The notes: generated by a model from the sequence alone, not told the origin. Shown: positions 1 to 9,242, counted from the stretch's first letter. The stretch: DNA of 64,000 bases from Botrimarina mediterranea (GCF_007753265.1 NZ_CP036349.1:5206862-5270861); one strand, 5' to 3'. Program-made: numbers and translations.

Positions 1-396
1 CGCGTGGCCCGCTGGTTGATCGAAGGGCTTGCCGGCGGCGGTTACCTGCTGGCGGACACCGAGTACGACGCCAACCCGCTCTACGACGCGGCCCAAGCCG
101 AAGGGTTTCAGCTGGTGGCGAAGAAACGCAAGGGGAAAGGCTTGGGCCACCAACGACATTCGCCCAGTCGGCTGCGGAGCATCGAGCTGTTGGGGACGGC
201 GTTCGGGGCGGCTCTCTACCGCCAGCGGACGGCGATCGAGACCTCCTTCGGGACGCTGGTCACCTTCGGCGGCGGGCTCGCCTCGCTCCCCGCCTGGGTC
301 CGACGCTTCCACCGCGTCCGACACTGGGTCCAGGCCAAGCTCCTTATCGCCGGAACCCGCTCGCTCGCAAAGAACCCTCAGCTACTAGTTGCATAA
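1..396 (+). CDS. DDE transposase, C-terminal part (cut by window start)
   Basis: The frame is open at the window edge, so only the last ~131 residues are present and the true start lies upstream. Two DDE-type landmarks are visible: an Asp in 'LLADTEYDAN' (about residue 18 of the fragment), which fits the second catalytic Asp of IS4/IS5-like transposases, and a Glu in 'RTAIETSFG', which fits the catalytic Glu. The end is basic and rich in aromatics, as is usual for these proteins. The gene stops at TAA 394-396. No terminal inverted repeat could be defined after it. The exact IS family is not certain, nor whether the element is intact outside the window. Confidence 0.75.
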   Translation, partial: RVARWLIEGLAGGGYLLADTEYDANPLYDAAQAEGFQLVAKKRKGKGLGHQRHSPSRLRSIELLGTAFGAALYRQRTAIETSFGTLVTFGGGLASLPAWVRRFHRVRHWVQAKLLIAGTRSLAKNPQLLVA

Positions 397-512
397 TCCT
401 GTGACGCTTACGGCTCGCCTGCCTTTGCCATCGCAACCGTTAAAGTTTCGCGCGCCGCCGCGCCGACCACAGACGATGAGCCCCTGTCCTCTCGTCCCTG
501 AGTCGTCCCGCT

Positions 513-1262
513 ATGTGGTGCCGCCACTGCCAGCAAGACACGCCCGCCATCGGCCTGCCCGGCGCGAGCGGCCCGCGCTGTAGCCGCTGCCAACGCACGC
601 CGCCGCCGGCGAGCGAATCGCAGCCGACAGCGAACGCTAACTCGTATGGCGACGACGATGGCGACGAGGCCCGCCGCGCGATCTACCGCACGCTGCGCTC
701 GGCCCACGCCACTGTCTCCGCCGGTGAGGCGTCACGCACTTTCCGCACCGACATCGCCCACACACCCCTGAGCGAAGCGCTCGCGGCGCCGCATCGCGCG
801 CCGGTGCGGCGGGTCGAACACCGCGCTGCGCCGCCGGTGACGCCGATGCCAGCCCGAGCGGCGTTCTCGACGCGCGGTCAGGTGCTCGCCTGGTTGCTCG
901 CATCGACGGGCGCCGCCTGTATCGGCCTCGGTATCGGCCTCGGCGCGTGGTCGCTTATCGGTGGACAAGAAGACCTCTGGAATCCCGCGGTCGCCGCGGC
1001 GCTCGGCGGTCAGGGCCTGTTGATCGTCGGCCTGCTGCAGCTGCTCTCGTCGCTGTGGAACGCGGCCCGCCACGCCGCCGGCAAGCTGTCGCTGATGCAC
1101 GACGAGCTACGCCGCCTCCGCCGCACGACCGAAGAGTCCGCCGCCCGCCACAGTCCGTCCGCCGCGTCGTACTTCGCCGACCTGGCGCGCGAAGCGCCCG
1201 CCGAGATGCTGCTAGGAAACCTCCGCGGTCAACTCGACCACCTCGCCTCACGGCTGCGGTAA
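513..1262 (+). CDS. Zinc-ribbon membrane protein of unknown function
   Basis: This 249-residue protein begins with two CxxC pairs (C3/C6 and C23/C26), a zinc-ribbon-like arrangement. A polar, Arg-rich linker of about 90 residues follows. Two hydrophobic segments (about 125-145 and 150-175) probably cross the membrane as a hairpin, and the C-terminal ~65 residues are charged and probably helical. Planctomycetes carry many proteins of this design, but no specific function is recognised. The ATG at 513 is chosen because it places the first CxxC at the N-terminus. It is followed by the repeat at 1271-1355. Confidence 0.7.
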   Translation: MWCRHCQQDTPAIGLPGASGPRCSRCQRTPPPASESQPTANANSYGDDDGDEARRAIYRTLRSAHATVSAGEASRTFRTDIAHTPLSEALAAPHRAPVRRVEHRAAPPVTPMPARAAFSTRGQVLAWLLASTGAACIGLGIGLGAWSLIGGQEDLWNPAVAAALGGQGLLIVGLLQLLSSLWNAARHAAGKLSLMHDELRRLRRTTEESAARHSPSAASYFADLAREAPAEMLLGNLRGQLDHLASRLR

Positions 1263-1270
1263 GAAGAGTT

Positions 1271-1355
1271 AGCCGCCGATGGACGCAGATGAACGCGGAT
1301 GCGTCATGGTAGGTTGACTCAACTCACCAAGACGCATCCGCGTTTATCTGCGGCT
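1271..1355. repeat. Imperfect inverted repeat, 'GCAGATNNACGCGGAT' family, copy 1
   Basis: The left arm (1271-1305) and right arm (1331-1355) pair imperfectly around 'GACGCA..CGCG..ATCTGCGGCT'. The loop holds 'GGTTGACTCAACTC'. The right side and the sequence after it (to about 1379) closely match 1979-2058 at the glyS 3' end. The repeat lies just after the stop of the zinc-ribbon gene. Confidence 0.7.
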
Positions 1356-1502
1356 GCTTTCCCGTCACGCGGTGTTCGGCTTCGGCCGTCGTGTCACTCG
1401 TTATGGGCAAATGAAGCTCGTAGCTATGGTACCAGCCGAGCACTCGAGATAACGCGGGACTGACAAGATTGTCCCCTCTACTAGCCACCACGAGACTTGA
1501 CG

Positions 1503-1871
1503 ATGGACCAGGATGCCATTGATACGTTGGCTGGGCTGATGGTGCTTAGCGGTATCGCCGCATTTCTTCTTGTGTACGTTGCCGGGAGCTGGAAGGCGTT
1601 CGACAAAGCCCGGGAGCCCGGATGGAGTTGCTTGATTCCGATCTACAACTACTACGCGATGTGCAAGATCGGAGGCAAATCAGGTTGGTGGGTCTTCCTT
1701 CTGGTAATCCCAATTGTCGGCCTTTTTGCGCTGGCTGCAATTTCGATGGGGGTCAGCAGGAACTACGGAAAGAGCGAGCTCTTCGGCTTGGGTCTGGCGT
1801 TTCTTCCGTTCATCTTCTGGCCGATCCTTGGCTTCGATAAATCGGTTTACCAAGGTCCACGGCGCGTCTAG
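1503..1871 (+). CDS. Small DUF5684-like integral membrane protein
   Basis: This ~122-residue protein has a transmembrane helix near residues 8-28, then 'KAFDKAREPGWSCLIPIYNYY' (the W..LIPIYN signature of DUF5684 and signal-peptidase-associated small membrane proteins), then two more hydrophobic segments and a short tail 'DKSVYQ'. A TTG at 1497 is an alternative start two codons upstream, and ATG 1503 is preferred. Its base composition is less GC-rich than its neighbours. The gene sits between two similar ~70 bp repeats (see findings), which suggests a later insertion. The biochemical role is unknown. Confidence 0.7.
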   Translation: MDQDAIDTLAGLMVLSGIAAFLLVYVAGSWKAFDKAREPGWSCLIPIYNYYAMCKIGGKSGWWVFLLVIPIVGLFALAAISMGVSRNYGKSELFGLGLAFLPFIFWPILGFDKSVYQGPRRV

Positions 1872-1950
1872 GACAACGGAGTTGCTATCGACTTCGAGTG
1901 TGTCGAGTCGAGTATCTGTCGCCGTTGCCCTTTCGTGTCGCGGTCTCGCA

Positions 1951-2034
1951 CACGGATAAAGGCCGATGCCCCTTGGCGAGTTGACTCAACTCGCCAAGCG
2001 ACATCCGCGTCTATCTGCGTTTATCTGCGGCTAC
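1951..2034. repeat. Imperfect inverted repeat, 'GCAGATNNACGCGGAT' family, copy 2
   Basis: An inner perfect dyad at 1972-1998 has 13-bp arms around one base (CTTGGCGAGTTGA-C-complement). It is followed by two tandem copies of a 'CGCGT.TATCTGCG' motif and by 'GCGGCTA', which holds the glyS stop codon (2031-2033, minus strand). It forms a possible transcription-end hairpin between the convergent 1503-1871 gene and glyS. Confidence 0.7.
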
Positions 2035-3644
2035 TCCCCCGTCACGCGGCGTTCGATCTCCGCGACCACGTCGTCGAGCTTCAGCCGTACCTGCTCGAGC
2101 GTGTCGCGGTCGCGCATCGTGACCGTGTTGTCTTGCAGCGTTTGACCATCGACCGTGATGCAGTAGGGCGTGCCCGCTTCGTCTTGGCGGCGGTAGCGGC
2201 GGCCCACGGCGCCCTTCTCGTCGTAGAACGCCGGGAACTTCTTCTTGATCGCCCGGTAGAGGTCCTGGGCGACCTCGGGCATGCCGTCCTTCTTCACCAG
2301 CGGGAAGACGGCCGCCTTGATCGGGGCGATCCGCGGGTGGAACTTCATCACCACGCGCGTCTGGTCCTCGCCCTTGTCGTCAGGCGCGGTGTCCTCGGTG
2401 TAGGCCTCGCACAGCAGCGCGAGCACGCCACGGTCGGCGCCGGCGGAGGGCTCGATCACATGCGGCGTGAACCGCTCGTTGGTCATGTCGTCGCGGTACG
2501 TCAGGTCGCGGCCCGAGCCCTTGTGGACCGGTTTGCCGTCCTCGCCGAGCTGCAGCGTGAGCGGACAACTATTCGGGTCGAGCTTGCCCTCCATGTGGCT
2601 GCGGAGGTCGAAGTCGCCACGGTGCGCGATCCCCTCGAGTTCGCCATACTCGCCCTCGGGGAGGAAGGGGAAGGCGTACTCGATGTCGGCCGTGCCGGTG
2701 CTGTAGTGCGAGAGTTCGTCCGGGTGGTGATCGCGGAGGATCAGCCGGTCGCCGGCGAGGCCGATCTCTTGCCACCACTTCATCCGGCGGTCACGCCAGT
2801 ACTTGTACCAGTCGGCCGACTGGCTGGGGTGACAGAAGAACTCGATCTCCATCTGCTCGAACTCGCGCGAACGGAACGTGAAGTTCCGCGGCGTGATCTC
2901 GTTGCGGAAAGACTTTCCGATCTGCGCGATGCCCACCGGCACCTTTACTCGAGAGCTGTCGATGACGTTCTTGAAGTTGACGAAGATGCCCTGCGCCGTT
3001 TCGGGACGCAGAAATGCCCGGCCCTCTTCGCCGGCGAGCGCGCCGATCGTCGTCGGGAACATCAGGTTGAAGTCCCGCGGATCGGTGAACGTGCCGAGCT
3101 CGCTCGCCTCGGGCGCGAGCGCCTTGGTGAAGTCGGCGAGGTCGATCTTGTCGAGCGTCGTCAACGGGCCGTCCCAAGCGAGCTGGTCGGCGTCCTTCGA
3201 GCGGATTTTGAAGTGCTTCAGCGCACGCCGTTCGATCTCGGGGCCTTCATCCTCGGCGACAGTGGTGACGAAAATCTTCTCGCCCTTCGCCTCGACCCAA
3301 CGGCCGCGCACCTGGTCGTAGCGGTAACGCTTCTTGGTCTCGCGGCAGTCGACCATCTTGTCGACGAACAAGTCGAAGTGGCCCGAGCACTTCCACACTT
3401 GCGGATGCATGATGATCGTGCAGTCGAGGCCCGTCATCTCGTACGGGCTCGGCGCGCCGGGGAGCGTCGCCAGATCGTCGTGCGCGCTAACCATGTCGCG
3501 CCACCACGCCTCTTTGACGTTGCGTTTCAGCTCGACGCCCAGCGGGCCGTAGTCCCAGAAGCCGTTGAGCCCGCCGTAGATCTCGCTCGACTGGAAGAGG
3601 ATGCCGCGCCGGCGGCAGAGCGAGACCAGCTTTTCCATTTCCAT
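2031..3644 (-). CDS. glyS: Glycine--tRNA ligase (homodimeric, class II)
   Basis: This enzyme charges tRNA-Gly with glycine in the cytoplasm. The 537-residue chain matches the single-chain alpha2 GlyRS type rather than the alpha/beta tetramer. It starts with 'LCRRRGILFQSSEIYGG...GFWDYGPLG', the N-terminal signature of this type. Class II motif 2 is visible as 'SFRNEITPRNFTFRSREFEQMEIEFF' in two adjacent blocks near residues 245-272, and motif 3 lies near 'GVLALLCEAY'. The C-terminal part is an anticodon-binding domain ('PRIAPIKAAVFPLVKKDG'). Start is the ATG at 3642-3644. It stands alone, convergent with the small membrane gene, and its last codons lie in a repeat. Confidence 0.96.
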   Translation of the reverse strand: MEMEKLVSLCRRRGILFQSSEIYGGLNGFWDYGPLGVELKRNVKEAWWRDMVSAHDDLATLPGAPSPYEMTGLDCTIIMHPQVWKCSGHFDLFVDKMVDCRETKKRYRYDQVRGRWVEAKGEKIFVTTVAEDEGPEIERRALKHFKIRSKDADQLAWDGPLTTLDKIDLADFTKALAPEASELGTFTDPRDFNLMFPTTIGALAGEEGRAFLRPETAQGIFVNFKNVIDSSRVKVPVGIAQIGKSFRNEITPRNFTFRSREFEQMEIEFFCHPSQSADWYKYWRDRRMKWWQEIGLAGDRLILRDHHPDELSHYSTGTADIEYAFPFLPEGEYGELEGIAHRGDFDLRSHMEGKLDPNSCPLTLQLGEDGKPVHKGSGRDLTYRDDMTNERFTPHVIEPSAGADRGVLALLCEAYTEDTAPDDKGEDQTRVVMKFHPRIAPIKAAVFPLVKKDGMPEVAQDLYRAIKKKFPAFYDEKGAVGRRYRRQDEAGTPYCITVDGQTLQDNTVTMRDRDTLEQVRLKLDDVVAEIERRVTGE

Positions 3645-3782
3645 GGGAGGGCGCTTCGCTTGTGAGAGGTGAGGCTTGAGGCGTGAGGAAGTAGTAATCC
3701 CCTCCCCCTTGTGGGGAGGGGGACTAAGTAGACCCGCCAGTCTAGCGGAGCGTTCGCGCCGGCTAGAGGGGGGCCCACTCGG

Positions 3783-4541
3783 CTAAAGGGGGGTAAGCCG
3801 GCCGTCGGTCGGGTTGTAGACCGGGACCACGTCGAGGGCGTCGATGGCTGCACATCTTGCCAGGTCGGCCTCCATGCCGATCGCCAGCAGGTTCTTGGCG
3901 CCGGCCGTGTCGTGAAGTTCGAGCGTGAACTGCTCGCTGGGCTTGCGGCCGAGGGCCCGGGCGGTGGTGAGCAGCTCTTGCCATTCGCCGAGCACCTGAC
4001 GGGCCTGATCATTCAGTTCACGGGGGCCGCGGGTCAGCAGCTCGCTGCCGATCGCCCCGGCGGCGAGCTGGTCTTCGCGCGTGACGTGCCCGTTGGTCCC
4101 CGCGCAGAGCAGATGCACCGCCTCGTCCGCGGCGATGGCGTCCACCACGGCCGACAGGTTCACCGCCGCTCCGACGACGACCTTCGCCGCCAGCCGTGCG
4201 TGCTGCAAAGCGCGAGTGCCGTTAGTGGTCGTGAAGAAGACGCGACGGTCAAAAACCTCGTCCGGCGTGAACTCCGCCGGCGAGTTCCCCAAGTCGAACC
4301 CCTCAATCCGCGTGCAATGCCGCTCGCCTGCCAGCACCAGCTCGGCACGGTCCAGGCCCTCCACCGCGCGGACCACGTCGCCAACCTCCAAAAATGCCGT
4401 CACGTCCCGCGCCCCAGAAGCCAGAGCCTGGCAGATCGTCGTGGACGCCCGCAACAGGTCGATGACGACCACCGTCGCGCCGGCGAGGTCGGTCTCGGCG
4501 ACAAACTGCGGCAAGTAATGGACGGAGAGGCTGTTGGGCAC
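3783..4541 (-). CDS. comB: 2-phosphosulfolactate phosphatase family protein
   Basis: ComB enzymes remove phosphate from (R)-2-phospho-3-sulfolactate, a coenzyme M precursor step in methanogens. The 252-residue length is typical. Family landmarks are 'VVVIDLLRASTTICQAL' (about 25-41), 'GERHCTRIEGFDLGNSP' (about 92-108), 'TTTNGTRAL' (about 124-132) and 'LLCAGTNGHVTREDQLAAG' (about 164-182). Start is GTG 4541. No other coenzyme M or sulfolactate gene is nearby, so the substrate in this organism is uncertain. Orphan comB homologues are widespread in bacteria. Confidence 0.88.
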   Translation of the reverse strand: MPNSLSVHYLPQFVAETDLAGATVVVIDLLRASTTICQALASGARDVTAFLEVGDVVRAVEGLDRAELVLAGERHCTRIEGFDLGNSPAEFTPDEVFDRRVFFTTTNGTRALQHARLAAKVVVGAAVNLSAVVDAIAADEAVHLLCAGTNGHVTREDQLAAGAIGSELLTRGPRELNDQARQVLGEWQELLTTARALGRKPSEQFTLELHDTAGAKNLLAIGMEADLARCAAIDALDVVPVYNPTDGRLTPL

Positions 4542-4578
4542 GGAATTCGGTGGCTACGCAGGTGATTTCGAAGCTTCT

Positions 4579-4664
4579 GAATGACGAAGCACGAATGACG
4601 AACCTGCCGGAGGGACGTGCCGCTGCCGGCAGGTTCGTCATTCGTCATTCGGATTTCGTCATTC
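4579..4664. repeat. Inverted repeat, 'GAATGACGAA' family, between divergent comB and menG
   Basis: The left arm (4579-4610) and right arm (4626-4664) are built of 'GAATGACGAA' units and 'CCTGCCGG'; the innermost part pairs through GCCGGCAGG. It lies in the shared upstream region of comB (-) and menG (+), so here it is not a transcript end. Confidence 0.7.
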
Positions 4665-4778
4665 TCTTCCAACTTCCCCCCCCTTGGCGATCCCTGGCGC
4701 TCATGGCGTCTTGGCGGTTAAACTGGGCAGCCTCCCACGGTTCTTGTGTCGTGCCCTTCCCCTGTAGCCGCCCCTGCC

Positions 4779-5519
4779 ATGTCCAACGTTGCCGCTGTCG
4801 ACAAGTCCGGCGACCGGGTGCGGCGGATGTTTGGCGAAATCGCCCCGCGGTACGACCTGCTGAACCACCTGCTCAGCGGCAACGTCGATCGCTACTGGCG
4901 CTGGCGGACGACGCGGATCGTTCCTCCGGCGACGACCGGACCGCTGGCGGACGCGCCGATCCTCGACTTGTGCACAGGGACGGGCGACCTCGCTTTGGCG
5001 TACGACCGCGCCGCCAGAGGCAAGCTCCGCATCACGGCCGCCGACTTCTGTCCCGAGATGCTCCAGCTCGGCAAGGCCAAAGGCGCCAAACGCGGGCTCA
5101 ACGACCGTATCGAATGGGTCGAAGCCGACGCCAACTCGCTGCCGTTCGCTAGCGACACTTACCAACTCGTCACGGCCGCGTTCGGCCTGCGGAACGTCAG
5201 CGACACCGACGCCGGCCTGCGCGAGATGACCCGCGTCTGCCGCCGCGGCGGCAAGGTTGCGGTGCTCGAGTTCACCACCCCGCGCTGGCAACCTTTCAAA
5301 GCGTTCTACGGCTGGTACTTCCGCAACGTCCTGCCACGCATCGGCCAAGCCGTGATGCGCAACAGCACCGCCGCGTACGAGTATCTCCCCGAGAGCGTCA
5401 AAGGATTCTACGAGTACGAACAACTAACCGAGCGCATGACCTCTGCGGGCTTGGCGAATGTTCGCTACCACCCACTAACCCTCGGCATCGCAACCTTGTA
5501 CGTCGGGGAAAAGAAGTGA
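4779..5519 (+). CDS. menG/ubiE: Demethylmenaquinone / ubiquinone-type C-methyltransferase
   Basis: This SAM-dependent methyltransferase performs the last ring methylation that turns demethylmenaquinone into menaquinone. From ATG 4779 it is 246 residues; an upstream GTG at 4746 would add 11 residues without conserved character. Visible motifs are the UbiE N-terminal signature 'VRRMFGEIAPRYDLLNHLLS' (14-33), SAM motif I 'ILDLCTGTGDLA' (61-72) and the UbiE motif 'VTAAFGLRNVSDTDAGLREM' near 134-153. It heads a plus-strand block with a UbiX-like gene, a UbiA-like gene and mqnE, which supports a menaquinone role. Confidence 0.93.
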   Translation: MSNVAAVDKSGDRVRRMFGEIAPRYDLLNHLLSGNVDRYWRWRTTRIVPPATTGPLADAPILDLCTGTGDLALAYDRAARGKLRITAADFCPEMLQLGKAKGAKRGLNDRIEWVEADANSLPFASDTYQLVTAAFGLRNVSDTDAGLREMTRVCRRGGKVAVLEFTTPRWQPFKAFYGWYFRNVLPRIGQAVMRNSTAAYEYLPESVKGFYEYEQLTERMTSAGLANVRYHPLTLGIATLYVGEKK

Positions 5520-5593
5520 ACCACAAAGGAACAAAGTAACGAAGGAAACGATCCATCAAGCCTTCCTTTGTTCCTTCGTTCCTTTGTGGTTGA
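5517..5593. repeat. Inverted repeat, 'ACCACAAAGGAACNAAGG' family, copy 1
   Basis: The left arm begins within the menG stop region ('TGAACCACAAAGG') and the right arm ends 'CCTTTGTGGTTGA' just before the next gene. The arms are about 30 nt with a 12-nt loop. Related copies occur at 25750-25842 and 31003-31091. Confidence 0.85.
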
Positions 5594-5606
5594 TTTGCAA
5601 GAAGTA

Positions 5607-6293
5607 ATGAGTGAACTCCCAATCATCGTTGGAATCACCGGCGCGAGCGGCGCGGCTTATGCCGTGCGGCTGGTGGATGTGCTACTTCGCGCGGGGCGAG
5701 ACGTGCATCTGGCGATCAGCCCCAGTGGCGCCGCCGTGATCGAGCAAGAGCTGGGCGTGAAGCTCGACCTCAACGACTTCGATGCAGCATCGATCGCCCC
5801 GCATAAATTCCCCCTGCTCCTTCGATCTGAGCCGGTGGCGCAAGCCCTCGGTGCGCCCCACGAACCAACGTCCCAACGCGGAACCCTTTCATACTACCAC
5901 CACCAAAACTTCATGGCCCCGATGGCCAGCGGCTCGTTCCTCTCGGCCGGAATGGCGATCGTCCCGTGCAGCGGCACGACGCTCTCGGCCATCGCCTGCG
6001 GCTCGGCGAGCAACCTGATCCAGCGCGCCGCCGAGGTGCATCTCAAAGAACGCCGCCCGCTGGTGCTCGTCCCGCGCGAGACGCCAGTCTCGCTGACGCA
6101 CATCGACAACATGCGCCGCGCCGCCGAAGCCGGCGCCGTGATCCTGCCGGCGTCCCCGGGCTGGTACCACGGCGTGACGCAGATCGCCGACTTGGTCGAT
6201 TTCGTCGTCGCACGGATCTGCGACCAACTCGGCGTACGGAACGCATTGATGAAACGCTGGGGGGAAGAGCCCCGGAGGGGCGACAGCGCGTAG
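5607..6293 (+). CDS. ubiX: Flavin prenyltransferase, UbiX-like
   Basis: UbiX proteins attach a dimethylallyl group to FMN to make prenylated FMN, the cofactor of UbiD decarboxylases; the futalosine pathway uses such a decarboxylase pair. The chain is 228 residues from ATG 5607 and begins 'IIVGITGASGAAYAVRLV', the typical FMN-binding start. 'GTLSYYHHQNFMAPMASGSF' near 88-107 and 'VPCSGTTLSAIACGSASNLIQRAAEVHLKERRPLVLVPRETP' (in consecutive blocks, about 114-155) match the family. The last residues 'EEPRRGDSA' are encoded by the left arm of the following repeat, so the native C-terminus may have been altered. It lies between menG and the UbiA-like gene. Confidence 0.92.
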   Translation: MSELPIIVGITGASGAAYAVRLVDVLLRAGRDVHLAISPSGAAVIEQELGVKLDLNDFDAASIAPHKFPLLLRSEPVAQALGAPHEPTSQRGTLSYYHHQNFMAPMASGSFLSAGMAIVPCSGTTLSAIACGSASNLIQRAAEVHLKERRPLVLVPRETPVSLTHIDNMRRAAEAGAVILPASPGWYHGVTQIADLVDFVVARICDQLGVRNALMKRWGEEPRRGDSA

Positions 6294-6460
6294 CCAGTGG
6301 CGCAAGCCCCTGGTAACGGCGACGACGAATTCAAAGCCCCGGAGGGGCGACAGCAACGACGCAATCAATAGTGCTGTCGCCCCTCCGGGGCTCCAACGAG
6401 AAACCACCCGCTTTCCAGGGGCTTGCGCCCCTAGCTACGCGCTGCCGCCCCTGCGGGGCT
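6269..6460. repeat. Nested inverted repeat, 'CCCGGAGGGGCGACAGC' family
   Basis: There are two tiers. An inner pair, 6335-6355 with 6372-6392, is a perfect 21-bp arm match around 16 nt. An outer pair, about 6269-6294 with 6433-6460, pairs imperfectly. Between the tiers are the matching halves 'GGCGCAAGCCCCTGG' and 'CCAGGGGCTTGCGCC'. The element fills the whole ubiX-ubiA spacer and could fold into a cruciform or long RNA hairpin. Confidence 0.88.
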
Positions 6461-6464
6461 TTTG

Positions 6465-7496
6465 ATGTTCAAGACCGTCTCCCACCTCCTGTCGCTCATC
6501 CGCTTCAGCCACACGCTGTTCGCGCTGCCGTTCGCGCTGTTGGCGGCGCTGATGGCTTGGACGCTTACGGCCGACAAACTACTTGAAGGCTTGGGTAAAC
6601 CTTACGTTACAACTGAATCAGGCGGTCAGATCAGAATCGCTTACAGGCCAGAGATGGCAATCAATGGCATGAGAATGCCGGATGAGATTGCTCACTTATC
6701 GATGGTTGGATTTATAGACACTGCTTTGAAGCAGCTTGTCGGCATCCTCCTCTGCATGGTCTTCGCCCGCAGCGCCGCGATGGCGTTCAACCGGCTGGTG
6801 GACCGCAAGCTCGACGCCGCGAATCCGCGCACCGCGAGGCGCCACCTACCGGCAGGCATTCTGAGCGTTGGGGCTGTCACGGCATTCACCCTACTAAGTT
6901 CACTCGGCTTCATCGCCAGCACACTGCTGTTCCTCCCCAACTGGCTGCCGCTCGCTCTCAGCGTCCCCGTGCTCGCCTGGCTGTGCGGTTACAGCTACGC
7001 GAAGCGGTTCACGTCGCTGGCACATTTCTGGCTCGGGGCGGCGCTGGGGATGTCGCCGATTGCGGCTTGGATCGCGATCCGCGGCGAGGCGGTGATGGCT
7101 GATCCGCTTGATCTGCTGCCTGCCGCGGTGCTTGGCGCCGCGGTGCTGGCTTGGGTCGGCGGCTTCGACATCCTTTACGCCTGCCAGGACTACGAGTACG
7201 ACAAGTCGGTCGGCCTGCGGAGCGTCCCCGCTAAGCTCGGCGTCCGCGGCGCCCTGCGGCTCGCTGCGGCTTGCCACGCCGTCGCCGTCGTGCTGCTAGC
7301 CCTCGTGCCGCTGGTCTACCCACCCTTCGGCGTGGTCTACTGGTGCGGCGTCGCCGCCGTAGCGGGCCTGCTCGTCTACGAGCACTCGCTAGTGCGACCC
7401 GACGACCTCGCGCGCGTCAACCAAGCGTTCTTCCACGTCAACGCCGTGATCAGCCTCGGCCTGCTCGCGGTTGGAACGCTAGACCTAATAATTTAA
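6465..7496 (+). CDS. mqnP: UbiA-family prenyltransferase (menaquinone pathway, MqnP-like)
   Basis: This membrane enzyme transfers a polyprenyl chain to an aromatic acid in quinone synthesis. It is 343 residues from ATG 6465. The first Asp-rich motif is 'AFNRLVDRKLDAANPRTA' and the second is 'DILYACQDYEYDKSVGLRS', both as in UbiA/MqnP. Hydrophobic segments are compatible with 7-9 helices. Between helix 1 ('LFALPFALLAALMAWTLT') and helix 2 it carries about 45 extra polar residues encoded by AT-richer DNA (about 6570-6715), which the family normally lacks. Neighbouring menG, ubiX and mqnE support the MqnP assignment over UbiA itself; the symbol is inferred from this context. Confidence 0.88.
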   Translation: MFKTVSHLLSLIRFSHTLFALPFALLAALMAWTLTADKLLEGLGKPYVTTESGGQIRIAYRPEMAINGMRMPDEIAHLSMVGFIDTALKQLVGILLCMVFARSAAMAFNRLVDRKLDAANPRTARRHLPAGILSVGAVTAFTLLSSLGFIASTLLFLPNWLPLALSVPVLAWLCGYSYAKRFTSLAHFWLGAALGMSPIAAWIAIRGEAVMADPLDLLPAAVLGAAVLAWVGGFDILYACQDYEYDKSVGLRSVPAKLGVRGALRLAAACHAVAVVLLALVPLVYPPFGVVYWCGVAAVAGLLVYEHSLVRPDDLARVNQAFFHVNAVISLGLLAVGTLDLII

Positions 7497-7501
7497 AAAC
7501 A

Positions 7502-7582
7502 GGAACCACAGATGAACGCGGATCAACACAGATAGTCCCGCCGCTATCCCATCCGTGTGCATCTGTGTTCATCTGTGGTTCC
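7502..7582. repeat. Inverted repeat, 'GCAGATNNACGCGGAT' family, copy 3
   Basis: The left arm (7502-7534) reads 'GGAACCACAGATGAACGCGG...' and the right arm (7549-7582) reads '...CATCTGTGGTTCC'. It lies between the UbiA-like gene and mqnE and ends 18 nt before the mqnE start codon. Confidence 0.85.
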
Positions 7583-7599
7583 AAATGAATGAGTAAGAG

Positions 7600-8745
<1,146 letters not shown>

Positions 8746-8748
8746 TTA

Positions 8749-8817
8749 GTAGGTCTGGCTGTGCCTGACGATCTACCCCACAACGATTGGCAGGGCGTCA
8801 GGCACAGCCTGACCTAC
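8749..8817. repeat. Inverted repeat after mqnE
   Basis: The arms are 8749-8770 and 8796-8817 (22 nt, one mismatch), built of 'GTAGGT' and 'GGCTGTGCCTGACG', with a 25-nt loop. It lies between convergent mqnE and the 8823-9134 gene. There is no T-tract, so it is not a classical intrinsic terminator. Confidence 0.8.
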
Positions 8818-8822
8818 TTCAC

Positions 8823-9134
8823 TCAAGTTACATCACGACAATCATCGGGGTCTTCAACGAACCCACTTAATTCGTCCACTGACGTGATGAATCCCGTAAC
8901 TTCGTCACCCGAAATGAGTTCGGAGCGTTCATCAATGGACAGAATCCTGAGCAGCTCCCATATCACCTCATCGCCTTCCGCCCCTTCGTACGAAAAGGGG
9001 TGCTGCGAATGGATCGCAGCTCGAACGTTTTCCTTCGACTCGGCAAGAAAATAGTAGGCCGACACATCAATCGAACCTGTTGGCTTGCCGGCGACGACGG
9101 CCCGCTGCACGACAATGGCATAGTAGTTCTTCAT
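8823..9134 (-). CDS. Hypothetical 103-residue acidic protein
   Basis: No family is recognised. The start ATG (9132-9134) follows an 'AGGGGG' purine stretch at good spacing, a rare clear ribosome site in this window. The protein starts with a beta-like stretch 'YYAIVVQRAVV', then 'SAYYFLAESKENVRAAI', and is strongly acidic toward the C-terminus ('DELSGFVEDPDDCRD'). No membrane segment or signal peptide is visible. It is less GC-rich than its neighbours. It lies between mqnE and the ABC ATPase gene, and context gives no functional hint. Confidence 0.6.
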   Translation of the reverse strand: MKNYYAIVVQRAVVAGKPTGSIDVSAYYFLAESKENVRAAIHSQHPFSYEGAEGDEVIWELLRILSIDERSELISGDEVTGFITSVDELSGFVEDPDDCRDVT

Positions 9135-9242
9135 TCAGGACCCCCTAACGCCGACCGATTCGAGACGGCAATAGTAGGCCGGACCCTGCGCTGATTTCGG
9201 CCGACCTACTCTATTCCGCAATCCGCAATCCGAACTCCGCAA

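Noticed and set aside
1935-3665. 576-codon plus-strand frame opposite glyS
   Set aside because: It lies fully antisense to a clear GlyRS gene, and its product is Arg/Val/Glu-rich low-complexity typical of the shadow frame in GC-rich DNA.
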